Assembly: GCF_003343245.1 (NCBI RefSeq)
Contig: NZ_CP024901.1
Span: 1,798,001 to 1,862,000 of the forward strand
Origin: Photorhabdus laumondii subsp. laumondii
GTDB taxonomy: Bacteria > Pseudomonadota > Gammaproteobacteria > Enterobacterales > Enterobacteriaceae
DNA: 64,000 nt
Direction of reading: 5' to 3'
The translations under genes and the position numbers were made by a program. The notes under the pieces were generated by a model, which was given only the letters and a program-made list of their open reading frames with translations, was not told where the DNA came from and did not search any database. This document shows positions 17,905 to 25,983 of this stretch, piece by piece. Positions within the stretch are counted from its first letter, which is position 1. Every line of letters starts with the position of its first letter.

Positions 17905-19011
17905 TTATTGGATATTATCTTCATCTTGAATAATAGATGAGAAAAGTTTTCTAATATTGCGAGATTGACCATCGTTAATGACAACAATATCATAATCAGT
18001 TGGTGGATTAGCACGATCATTAACTACAATAAAACTCATGCCGTACTCTTTGGCATAAGCATCAATATGTTGAAGTACGAGTTTTTCAATTAAACCTGTA
18101 GAAGGTTTTAAATCAGGTGCAGTAAAAGGTAAATCAGGCGTAAGTTGAGTGTAATTCTTATCTTTAACGACTGAAATAAAACCGTTAACAATTAAAGTTG
18201 ATATTGGATAGAGAACCTTGATTTCTTCTAATCCTTTTACGCTCCAGGCTAGGGTAACGATATCTTTACGATTATGGACCCGGAGAAAATGACTTTCATA
18301 GCTAGATAGTAATGTTCCATTAAAAACAGATTCACTATAGGATGCAAAAACATCATTACCGGCAGTTGGGGCAGCAAAGGAGGAAATATGAATACGAATA
18401 TTATTGTTTCCTTTATCAATATAACGTCTCTTTAAATACAGACCAAGCGTAGAGGCCATTACACCGCCTAAACTATGTCCCGTAAGAGTAATATTATGTA
18501 CTCCTTCTTCCAGAGCAATTTTATCAATTGCCTCAATCAATGATTCTCCATAACCGGGAGGGTTATTGCTCTTTATTTGGTTGATAACATAGTCTAAAGT
18601 TATATGGGTTCCTTTTGAAATTTTAGCGTCTTTGGGGGCTTTTGAATCCCAAATTGACCAGTTTTCAGTTGTGCCTACATTGAAATTCTCATCAAACCAG
18701 TTCGTCATGGACCATGAACCACGAATAACGATTCGATAATCATTTGGATTTTTGAGATCTTTTACAATGAATAAAACGTGATCATCTTTTTTATCTGTAA
18801 CGCTTGTTTTATTATTAACACTACCGACACGAAAAACAGCAGGTCCCCAAATGATAGAGAATCTATTTGCTGTCGCTTTACTATTTGCTAATGATTTTTG
18901 AATATTTTCTGAAACGATAGCCGGTTCTGGTTGATTCGTTATTATACTTCCCGAGTTAATAATAAAGCCTAACGCAAGATTTATTTTTTGATCTTCAAGA
19001 GAAATTGTCAT
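17905..19011 (-). CDS. Class 3 lipase family protein, tandem copy 1
   Basis: 368-residue alpha/beta-hydrolase of the fungal-type class 3 lipase family. The nucleophile elbow is GHSLGG with Ser180; the likely Asp is in HNRKDIVTLAW and the likely His in QHIDAYAKEYGMSF near the C-terminus. The VIRGSWS segment at about residue 95 corresponds to the oxyanion strand. No signal peptide or membrane segment is visible, so the protein is cytoplasmic or uses a leaderless route. The start at 19011 (MTISLEDQKIN) matches the paralogues; the longer frame to 19023 uses TTG. It is the most downstream of four paralogues on the minus strand. The substrate is unknown; triglyceride or phospholipid is plausible in an insect pathogen. 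Confidence 0.85.
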   Translation of the reverse strand: MTISLEDQKINLALGFIINSGSIITNQPEPAIVSENIQKSLANSKATANRFSIIWGPAVFRVGSVNNKTSVTDKKDDHVLFIVKDLKNPNDYRIVIRGSWSMTNWFDENFNVGTTENWSIWDSKAPKDAKISKGTHITLDYVINQIKSNNPPGYGESLIEAIDKIALEEGVHNITLTGHSLGGVMASTLGLYLKRRYIDKGNNNIRIHISSFAAPTAGNDVFASYSESVFNGTLLSSYESHFLRVHNRKDIVTLAWSVKGLEEIKVLYPISTLIVNGFISVVKDKNYTQLTPDLPFTAPDLKPSTGLIEKLVLQHIDAYAKEYGMSFIVVNDRANPPTDYDIVVINDGQSRNIRKLFSSIIQDEDNIQ

Positions 19012-19431
19012 TTTTGTTTCCAATTTTTAATATAATGAATGCTGATCTGATGTGTTAACGCTTAAACACCAATGATCAATACTTTGGGTTTTTATTTAAA
19101 TAACAGAGTGAAAGTTAATAATAATCTTTAAATCTGTTAAATGAGAGTATATAATTTTTTAAAGTTATTTTATTTAACAAAATAAATTATCTATTATGAA
19201 CTTTAAAATAAGTGACAAAAATTATGCTATGCCTTTGTAAGATTATATTAGCATTGGTAGTGATAACGTGAAGGATGTAGCTATGGAAAATAATTTATAT
19301 TGGTATCTACAAAAGTGAGTGATAGTGAATTGCTGTAATTAGTGATAGGCAGGGAAAAATAATTTATTGCAATTAATGGAGCCTTTAATAAAGGCTCCAT
19401 TTAAATCAAATATATACATAATAAGATAACG
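19012..19431. other. Intergenic module between lipase copies 1 and 2
   Basis: AT-rich, no gene. It holds a block (about 19085-19210, with gttaataataatctttaaat and ctgttaaatga) that recurs in similar form upstream of the other lipases, so promoter and leader appear to have been duplicated with the gene. The hairpin of copy 2 lies at its end. Confidence 0.55.
19375..19401 (-). terminator. Hairpin after lipase gene 2
   Basis: Perfect 12-bp inverted repeat aatggagccttt/aaaggctccatt with loop aat, 30 bp after the stop. Compared with copies 1 and 3, an A:T pair is replaced by G:C on both arms. Confidence 0.7.
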
Positions 19432-20562
19432 TTATGTAATATCGATTTTACCTTTGGTTAGAGACTCGAAGAGATCAATAATCCTTTCGGATAGGCTATC
19501 ATTAACCACAACGATATCGTGATCATTCGGCGTCACTGGAGCATTCTCAGTTCGAATGAAACTCATGCCATAGCCTTCGGGATATGCATCGATATGTTGA
19601 TAACCTATCATTTTAGATAAGTTGTCAATGGTGCCTAGAGTCTTTGTAATAGTAAAAGAGCAATCTGGAAAGAGCTGGGTGTAATTTTTATCGAGGACAA
19701 AAAGAATAACAGCATCAACAAGTAATTTTATTTCTATATGTGGATAGATATCCTGAATTTTATTCAAGTCTTTGATAGCCCATGCTAAGGGAACGATATC
19801 ATGGTTATTATGAATTCTCAGAAAATGACTTTCATAAACGTTAGGGCTTAATGTTCCTTTAAAAACAGCGTCAGAATAGGAGGCGAAAATATCATTGCCG
19901 GCAGTTGGGCCTGCGAAGGAGCAAGCGTGAATACGTATATTGTTGTTGTTGATGTAGCGCTTTTTAAGATATAAACCAATAGTAGAAGCGAGTAAACCAC
20001 CCAAACTATGCCCCGTGACGGTAATATTCAGTATCTTATCTTTCCCTTCTTCTGCGATAATTTGTTGAAGAGCCTCGATTAGCGATAGTGAGTCGGTATC
20101 CTCATTATTAGGTTTGTCCTTATCAATAGGTTTGCCATTAATAAGCGTGTTTAATGCTAAGTCTGTTCCGTGGGAGATCTTAGCGCCTTTAAATTCTTGA
20201 GGGATATCTGTGTCCCACTTTGACCAGTCTACAGTTTTAAATACACAGAGATCTTCATCAATCGCATTAATCTTAGACCAGGTTCCTCGAATAACAAGGC
20301 GATAATCATTTGGATTATTTTTATTTTTCACAATCATGACAACGTGATCATATTTTTTGTCATGGTGTTTTTCCTTAATATTGAACACCTCCGGTCCCCA
20401 ACAGATAGAGAATTTATTTGCCGTTGTCTTACTGCTGTTAAGTGATTTTTTAATATCAGATTTAATGGTTTCTATTTCGTCTGGTTCGCCGTTAATTTCT
20501 CCAGAGTTAATAATAAGGCTTAACGCGAGATTTAATTTTTGATCTTCACAAGATATAACCAT
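19432..20562 (-). CDS. Class 3 lipase family protein, tandem copy 2
   Basis: 376-residue paralogue of the neighbouring lipases, starting MVISCEDQKLNLALS. Nucleophile elbow GHSLGG with Ser186, Asp in NNHDIVPLAW, His in QHIDAYPEGYGMSF. It is the most divergent of the four: it carries extra residues before the elbow (a KPNNEDTDSL segment in place of SNNPPGYG). The start at 20562 follows ggagagtaaaa and matches the paralogues; the upstream frame to 20616 is unlikely. The triad is intact, so it is probably active. Confidence 0.84.
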   Translation of the reverse strand: MVISCEDQKLNLALSLIINSGEINGEPDEIETIKSDIKKSLNSSKTTANKFSICWGPEVFNIKEKHHDKKYDHVVMIVKNKNNPNDYRLVIRGTWSKINAIDEDLCVFKTVDWSKWDTDIPQEFKGAKISHGTDLALNTLINGKPIDKDKPNNEDTDSLSLIEALQQIIAEEGKDKILNITVTGHSLGGLLASTIGLYLKKRYINNNNIRIHACSFAGPTAGNDIFASYSDAVFKGTLSPNVYESHFLRIHNNHDIVPLAWAIKDLNKIQDIYPHIEIKLLVDAVILFVLDKNYTQLFPDCSFTITKTLGTIDNLSKMIGYQHIDAYPEGYGMSFIRTENAPVTPNDHDIVVVNDSLSERIIDLFESLTKGKIDIT

Positions 20563-20932
20563 TTTTACTCTCCATTTTTCATCTGGTAAATGTTGATCTG
20601 ATGCTTTGGCTAACATATCTAGGGTTTAATTTTTTTGAGTCTTTCGTTTAAATAAAAAATATAGTTAAGTTTAAAGTTAATAATGAATTTTGAATCTGTC
20701 AAATGTGTGGAGAGGATTTTTTGATATTATTTTATTTGGTAACATGTAAATTATTTATTATGAAATTAAAGATGGATGATAAAATGAGGTGAAAAATAAT
20801 TCTACAAAAATACCATTACTTATTTGAACGGTTAGATAAGTTAATTTGTATATAATTCTGTTTATGGAAAGTCATTTATTGCAATGAATGGAACCTTTAA
20901 TAAAGGTTCCACTTATGTGATAAATAATAAGG
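20563..20932. other. Intergenic module between lipase copies 2 and 3
   Basis: AT-rich, no gene. It contains the duplicated upstream block (aaagttaataatgaattt, gaatctgtcaaat, then ttttttgatattattttatt), which is also found upstream of copy 3, and the hairpin of copy 3. Confidence 0.55.
20887..20912 (-). terminator. Hairpin after lipase gene 3
   Basis: Inverted repeat tggaaccttt/aaaggttcca with loop aat, 21 bp after the stop; the same family as the other lipase hairpins. Confidence 0.68.
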
Positions 20933-22051
20933 TTATGTAATATTGATTTTATCTTTGGTTAGAAACTTGAAGAGATCAATAATACTTTCGGATAGGCTAT
21001 CATTAACTACAACAATATCGTAATCAGTCGGTATATTTGAATTATCATCAATGGTGATGAAACTCATATCATACTCTTTGGTATAGGCATGAGTATGTTG
21101 ATTGCCAATATTAGCCAGTAAATTGTCAAACGATGTTATTGGTGAGATTGGAATCTGTGAATGAATAGGGAAATCTGGGAAAATTTGCGTGTAATTCTTA
21201 TCAAGGACAGAAAGGATAAGACCATTAATTGTGACAGTTAACACGGGATAGATAGCTTTAACTTCCTCCAAACCTTTTATATGCCAGGCTAGGGGAACCA
21301 CATCTATACTATTATGAATTCTCAGGAAATGACTTTTATAACCGGCTACTGATATGTCATTGAAAATAGATTCGGAGTAGGATGCGAAAGCATCATTACC
21401 CGCAGTTGGGCCTGCAAAAGCACAAACATTAATCCGAATATTATTGTTTCCTTTGTCAAGATATCGTCTCTTTAGATATAAACCAATGGTAGAAGATAGT
21501 ACACCACCCAAACTGTGTCCTGTGATAGTAATATTTTGTATCCCTTCTTTCAGGGCAATTTTATCGATCGCATCAATAAGCGATTCTCCATAACCCGGAG
21601 GATTGTTGCTTTTCATTTGATTAATAATATAGCCTAATGCCATGTCAGTTCCGTAGGCTATCTTGGCATTTTCAGGTGATCTTGAATCCCATCGTGCCCA
21701 ATCTTGAGTTTTACAGACAATAATATCTTCATTAAGCCAGTTAATATCGGACCATGATCCCCGAATAACCACGCGGTAGTCATTTGGATCATGGCGATTT
21801 TGCGCAATGAATAGAACATGATCGTCCTTTTTGTCTATAACGCTTTTTTTCACATTAACGTCGTCAACGCGAAACACCGCGGGGCCCCAGATGATAGTGA
21901 ATTTATTTGCTGTTGCTTTACTGTTTTCTAATGATCTGTGGATATTTTCCGAAACAATGCTCGGTTCTGATTTGCTAGTTTTGATTCCTCCAGAGTTAAT
22001 AACGAAGCTGAGCGCGAGATTTATTTTTTGATCTTCACGAGAAATAGTCAT
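20933..22051 (-). CDS. Class 3 lipase family protein, tandem copy 3
   Basis: 372-residue paralogue starting MTISREDQKINLALSF, with ggg and agtaaaa upstream of the ATG. Elbow GHSLGG with Ser180, Asp in NSIDVVPLAW, His in GNQHTHAYTKEYDMSF. It is closest to copy 1 over the central region (SNNPPGYGESLIDAIDKIAL) and to copy 2 at the C-terminus (VVNDSLSESIIDLF), a mosaic pattern that suggests gene conversion among the copies. An ERIC element is inserted 43 bp upstream of the start codon. Confidence 0.85.
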   Translation of the reverse strand: MTISREDQKINLALSFVINSGGIKTSKSEPSIVSENIHRSLENSKATANKFTIIWGPAVFRVDDVNVKKSVIDKKDDHVLFIAQNRHDPNDYRVVIRGSWSDINWLNEDIIVCKTQDWARWDSRSPENAKIAYGTDMALGYIINQMKSNNPPGYGESLIDAIDKIALKEGIQNITITGHSLGGVLSSTIGLYLKRRYLDKGNNNIRINVCAFAGPTAGNDAFASYSESIFNDISVAGYKSHFLRIHNSIDVVPLAWHIKGLEEVKAIYPVLTVTINGLILSVLDKNYTQIFPDFPIHSQIPISPITSFDNLLANIGNQHTHAYTKEYDMSFITIDDNSNIPTDYDIVVVNDSLSESIIDLFKFLTKDKINIT

Positions 22052-22093
22052 TTTTACTCCCTATTATTTCATGTAATCAGTGTTAATGTGAGG

Positions 22094-22220
22094 TATACCC
22101 GTTATCTTTCAAGTTGCTTCTTTGTTGGCGGCACTCTCTCACCCCGGTCACATAGTTATCTATGCTCCCGGGGATTCGCTCCCTTGCCGCCGCGATGCAT
22201 CTTGAAATCCGTAGGGTATA
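22094..22220. repeat. ERIC/IRU repeat, full-length copy 4, in the lipase 3 leader
   Basis: 127 bp (tatacccgttat to gtagggtata). It lies between the lipase 3 start codon and the upstream block shared by the lipase copies, so it was inserted after or during the duplications and may now be transcribed as part of the 5' leader. Confidence 0.93.
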
Positions 22221-22645
22221 TTGGTTTAAATATCAAGATTTAATTCTTTTGCTCTTCCATTTGGATAAAAACAGAATTTAACTTAAAGTTAATGATAACT
22301 TTCAAATCTGTCAAATAAGTACATGGGGTTTTTTGATATTATTTAATTTAACAAAAATATAAATTATTTATTTATAAATTAAAAGTAAATGATTGGGGTT
22401 ATATATTGAATAATTACATGTTAATATTATTGCTATCTTTTGTTATTATATATATTACTTAATGGTAGTGATATGTAAATATCTTTGAGATTATCTCTGT
22501 GAATAATATTTTTGGGAATAATTATAAATTGGTGATATTCTAAATGATATATGTAAAAGTGATCTTATTATTATGTTTAAATAATTTTAGTTTAATGGAG
22601 CCTTTGCAATAAGGCTCCATTGAATTGAGATAAAATATAATAAAT
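22221..22645. other. Intergenic module between lipase copies 3 and 4
   Basis: AT-rich, no gene. It contains the shared upstream block (aaagttaatgataact, aatctgtcaaata, gttttttgatattatt) and the hairpin of lipase 4 near its end. Confidence 0.55.
22594..22621 (-). terminator. Hairpin after lipase gene 4
   Basis: Inverted repeat aatggagcctt/aaggctccatt with loop tgcaat, 24 bp after the stop. It carries the G:C version of the variable pair, like copy 2. Confidence 0.7.
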
Positions 22646-23770
22646 TTATGAGATATTAATATTGTTATCAGGCAGAGATATCCGTAAGAAATAAGCGACG
22701 ATATCTTGAGATAGATTACTATTAATAACCACAAGATCATCAATAGGTGGTTGAGTACCGTCATTAACCTCCACTAAATTCATGCCATATTGGTTGGCAT
22801 AGGCTTTAATATGTTGAAAAACAACTTGCTTATTGAGATCCAGTTCTGCAATAGGTGCTGTAAAAGGTAAATCTGGTGTGAGTTTGGTGTAACCTTTATC
22901 TTGCACGAGAAGAACAATCTTTTTAAATCTGTCAATTAGTTTCTCATCTAATTTAATTAATGGTTCATAGATAGTTGGGATTTTTGCTAATCCATCCAGA
23001 TTCCAAATGAGGGAAATAACATCTTTACGATTATATATCCTTAAAAAATGGCTCTTATAGCTAGTTGCTGACGTGTGGTTGAAAACAGATTTAATGTAAG
23101 AGGCAAAAACGTCATTACCGGTATTTGGGTTAGCAAAAGAACAAACATGAATACGAATATTGTTATTCCCTTTATTAAGGTATAAGCGTTTTAAATATAA
23201 TCCAAGGGTAGAGGCGAGAATACCACCTAAACTGTGCCCGGTAATGGTAATATTATGTATGCCTTTTTCCGAAGCAATTTTATTAATTGCGTCAATAAGT
23301 GATTCTCCATGACCAGGAATATTGTTACTTTTTACTTGATTAACAATATAGTCTAATGCTATGTGAGTTCCATAAGAGATCTTAGCGTCTTTAAACTCTT
23401 CCGGGATATTTTGATCCCAAAGTGACCAATTTACGGTTTCGTGTACAGCAAAGTTTTCAACCTGCCAGTTAACATCAGACCATGATCCTCGGATAACGAT
23501 GCGATAATCATGGGGAATTTTGCGATTTTTTACAATGAATAAAACGTGGTCGTCCTTATTATCTTTACTGTTTTTTCCATTATCAACACGAAAAACAGCG
23601 GGCCCCCAAATAATAGAGAATCTATTGGCAGTTACTTTACTCTTTTCCAATGATGCTTGAATGTTTTCCGCAACCATAGTCGGTTCTGGTTTTTCGGTTA
23701 TTATACTTCCAGCACCACTAATAAAGCTGAGCGCGAGATTTATTCTTTGATCTTTAAGAGAAATAGTCAT
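22646..23770 (-). CDS. Class 3 lipase family protein, tandem copy 4
   Basis: 374-residue paralogue starting MTISLKDQRINLALSF. Elbow GHSLGG with Ser180, Asp in NRKDVISLIW, His in FQHIKAYANQYGMNL. A segment at about residues 275-300 (IYEPLIKLDEKLIDRFKKIV) differs from the other copies. Strong ribosome binding site (ggagagtaaaa) before ATG 23770. It is the most upstream gene of the four-gene array on the minus strand; each gene has its own hairpin, so they may be expressed separately. Confidence 0.85.
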   Translation of the reverse strand: MTISLKDQRINLALSFISGAGSIITEKPEPTMVAENIQASLEKSKVTANRFSIIWGPAVFRVDNGKNSKDNKDDHVLFIVKNRKIPHDYRIVIRGSWSDVNWQVENFAVHETVNWSLWDQNIPEEFKDAKISYGTHIALDYIVNQVKSNNIPGHGESLIDAINKIASEKGIHNITITGHSLGGILASTLGLYLKRLYLNKGNNNIRIHVCSFANPNTGNDVFASYIKSVFNHTSATSYKSHFLRIYNRKDVISLIWNLDGLAKIPTIYEPLIKLDEKLIDRFKKIVLLVQDKGYTKLTPDLPFTAPIAELDLNKQVVFQHIKAYANQYGMNLVEVNDGTQPPIDDLVVINSNLSQDIVAYFLRISLPDNNINIS

Positions 23771-24217
23771 TTTTACTCTCCATTTTTATGATATAAATGT
23801 TGATATTATGCTTTGGTGAATACATTAATATTCAACTCTTTCAGTACTTAGTGCATTAGGATGTTTTATTTTTCTTGCTTTATCATAAAGAGTTTCAATA
23901 CATCTTGGGATTGATCTCCTCACATGTTGCTCATGTCCACGATTTATTGACAAGAATGGCGTGCAATATTAGTGCCTATTGGAAAGTAGCTTAATCTTAT
24001 TTTTAAATAAAAAACAGAGTCGAATTTTAAGTTAATAATAATAATATTTGAACTTACAAATATATTTATTTCATTATTTTATGTCACTCTGATTGATAAA
24101 AAATAGTATTGATTGAAGAATAGAGAATTAAATTAATAAATAGGATTGTGAAATATAACGATACGGGAATTATTTGATTGGCTGTTATCTGGGGATCGAA
24201 AAATATATCTATTTGTT
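23771..24217. other. Gap upstream of the lipase array
   Basis: Contains part of the lipase-type upstream block near 24005-24060. At about 23835-23975 a minus-strand open stretch reads like the end of an unknown protein (RGHEQHVRRSIPRCIETLYD, then a stop) with no start codon. This is probably a gene remnant; I do not recognise it. Confidence 0.4.
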
Positions 24218-24340
24218 TATACCCTATAGATTTCAAGATGCATCGCGGCGGCAAGGGAGTGAATCCCCGGGAGCATAGATAACTATGTGACCGGGGTGAG
24301 TGCAGCCAACAAAGAAGCAAATTGAAAGATAACGGGTATA
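24218..24340. repeat. ERIC/IRU repeat, copy with small deletion
   Basis: 123 bp from tataccctatag to aacgggtata. It lacks about 4 bp in the arm (gtgagtgcagcc instead of gtgagcgagtgcagcc). It sits 32 bp from the left end of the insertion sequence. Confidence 0.92.
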
Positions 24341-24354
24341 TATTGAATAATTAA

Positions 24355-24372
24355 AGGGCATAGAGATGCCCT
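24355..24372. repeat. Direct repeat flanking the insertion sequence, left copy
   Basis: agggcatagagatgccct, itself a 7-bp stem-loop, identical to 25955-25972. This is the duplicated target site of the IS element; the right copy lies just downstream of sseA. Confidence 0.85.
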
Positions 24373-24480
24373 CAGACCGCTGACAAACCCCATTGAAAAT
24401 AATGGGGTTTGTTCCTTTCATTACGAATCATAATACAACTCATTTTCCTCATTGACCCGATTCAATCGCCCGTCAGGGCG

Positions 24481-25308
24481 TTATTTTCGCTTCGCGGGCA
24501 TTGACTGGCTCGCCCTCCAGAGATAAAAACAACAAAGCATCGCGACCAGCAAGGCTATCTTCTTGATATTTTGGGCAGTTGCCGCCAAAAGACACTGTAT
24601 TTGCACCTTCTGCAACCCGCGAAAATGGGCATAACGGTGCCCGTGATGTTGCTTCGCATCCGCAAAACTGCGCTCTATTGTTTCCTTTCGTCGCTTGTAA
24701 ACTTTTTTACCCCATTCCGTTAGCCGGTTTTCTCTGGCCTGCTCTTTACTGGCCTCCCAGATATGACGGGTTATCGTTTTTCCGCCTTTCGCGTGCGTGC
24801 AGGCATCACGCTGCGGGCAACACTGGCAGATAGCCGCCGGGGCCTGATAATGCCGGTATCCCTGACGGTCGGTTGTGGTATAAATCAGTTTTTCTCCCTG
24901 CGGGCAGACATAACAATCCTGTAGCTGGTCATAGGTGAAATGTTTCTTCTGAAAGGTATTTGGTCCCTTATTCGGCCGGCGATAACCTATGATGGGGATA
25001 ATGCCTAACTGTTCCGTCAGATAACAAACCGGGGCCGTAAAATAGCCCGCATCCAACCCAACCGCGAGGGGATTGAGAGCAAAACGCTCTAACTGACGCG
25101 TCAAACGCTTGATAAAAGGCTGGCTGTCGTGGACATTACCCGGTGTGGCGTAGGTATCGGTGATAATACCGACTTGCCCATCCACGGTACGGTGGTCAAG
25201 GTAAAAGAACCCCCTGGGTTTGTTGGTCCGGTGCATAAACCCGCTTTCCGGATCGACGGTACTGACCTTCGTCTTTCTCTGCCGTTCCTTTAGGGCTGGC
25301 TTCAGGCT
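24481..25308 (-). CDS. IS1182-like transposase, C-terminal part (-1 frame)
   Basis: Continuation of the transposase in the -1 frame after the A7 run. It carries the catalytic second half: FFYLDHRTVDGQVGIITDTY, GLDAGYFTA, a cysteine-rich insert (CYVCPQG, CQCCPQRDAC) and the Glu-containing KETIERSFADAKQHHGHRYA helix. It has no credible independent start at the junction; the first ATG at 25236 would omit part of the domain. Together with the upstream frame it gives a full-length IS1182-type protein, so it is made by frameshifting or is broken. Confidence 0.85.
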   Translation of the reverse strand, partial: SLKPALKERQRKTKVSTVDPESGFMHRTNKPRGFFYLDHRTVDGQVGIITDTYATPGNVHDSQPFIKRLTRQLERFALNPLAVGLDAGYFTAPVCYLTEQLGIIPIIGYRRPNKGPNTFQKKHFTYDQLQDCYVCPQGEKLIYTTTDRQGYRHYQAPAAICQCCPQRDACTHAKGGKTITRHIWEASKEQARENRLTEWGKKVYKRRKETIERSFADAKQHHGHRYAHFRGLQKVQIQCLLAATAQNIKKIALLVAMLCCFYLWRASQSMPAKRK

Positions 25309-25874
25309 TTTTTTCCAGCTGCCGCCCGGTCTTGAGTGACGGCTTTATCCAGTGCGTCAACATAGGCGCCGGGGGGAACCGACCGCATGACATTCTCCGA
25401 TTTATGCGGATTGGCACTGGCTTTCAGGTGGGTGCTGTCGGTATAGAGTACGTGTCCGCCCACAAATCCTTTGGCTATCGCCTGTTCAACAATGTGGTCA
25501 AAAATCTGTTGGAAGACCGCGGTATGATTGAAACGGCGGCGGCGGTTCTGGCTCAGGGTTGAGGCATCAGGGACCTTTTCTGTCAGTCCGAGGCGCAGAA
25601 ACCAGCGGTAAGCCACATTAACCTGAATTTCCTGTACCAGACGGCGTTCACTGGGGACGCCAAACAAGTAGCCGAGTAACATCATTTTAATCAGCATGAC
25701 CGGATCGATAGCAGGACGGCCATTATTGTGGCAATACAACGGGGCGACTAATTCGCGGATAAATTCGAAATCAATGGCAGCATCGACTTGACGGACCAAA
25801 TGATTTTTAGGGACCAGCTCGTCAAGCGAGAGCGTTTCTGGCGGGAAAGTCTGGAGAGGGGGGGGTCTTAACAT
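25302..25874 (-). CDS. IS1182-like transposase, N-terminal part
   Basis: 190-residue N-terminal portion: LDELVPKNHLVRQVDAAIDF, then the DUF772-type DPVMLIKMMLLGYLFGVPSER segment and the first catalytic Asp in HVLYTDSTHLKASAN. It ends at a TGA immediately after an A7 run (25308-25314), where the codons gga aaa aaa form a potential -1 slippery site a-aaa-aaa. A slip there joins it to the downstream frame without loss. It could equally be a simple frameshift mutation. Confidence 0.85.
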   Translation of the reverse strand: MLRPPPLQTFPPETLSLDELVPKNHLVRQVDAAIDFEFIRELVAPLYCHNNGRPAIDPVMLIKMMLLGYLFGVPSERRLVQEIQVNVAYRWFLRLGLTEKVPDASTLSQNRRRRFNHTAVFQQIFDHIVEQAIAKGFVGGHVLYTDSTHLKASANPHKSENVMRSVPPGAYVDALDKAVTQDRAAAGKKA

Positions 25875-25954
25875 GGTGGCAAGCTCCGTTGAGTGAACGG
25901 AACTTAATTAAAACAAAATGCCGGATAAAAAACCAGCACTTTGTCAATAATCTG

Positions 25955-25972
25955 AGGGCATAGAGATGCCCT
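25955..25972. repeat. Direct repeat flanking the insertion sequence, right copy / sseA hairpin
   Basis: agggcatagagatgccct, 12 bp from the sseA stop codon. It is a 7-bp stem with a 4-nt loop, probably the original 3' hairpin of sseA that served as the IS target. Confidence 0.8.
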
Positions 25973-25983
25973 ATAGCATTTAA

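Larger units (their letters stand above)
24373..25954 (-). mobile_element. IS1182-like insertion sequence, 1582 bp
   Basis: Bounded by imperfect terminal inverted repeats (cagaccgctgacaaa at the left, cagattattgacaaa at the right read inward) and by 18-bp direct repeats that are a small palindrome. Inside is one transposase split into two frames on the minus strand. The transposase resembles the IS1182 family. Insertion just downstream of sseA duplicated a hairpin that was probably the sseA terminator. An internal hairpin (24385-24410, aaaccccatt/aatggggttt) lies near the left end. Confidence 0.88.

Noticed and set aside
22028..22243. Open frames running through ERIC elements (also near 24084-24421, 32528-32734, 32595-32882, 33033-33329)
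   Set aside because: They are translations of the repeat itself, which is open in several frames; identical peptides recur at each copy.
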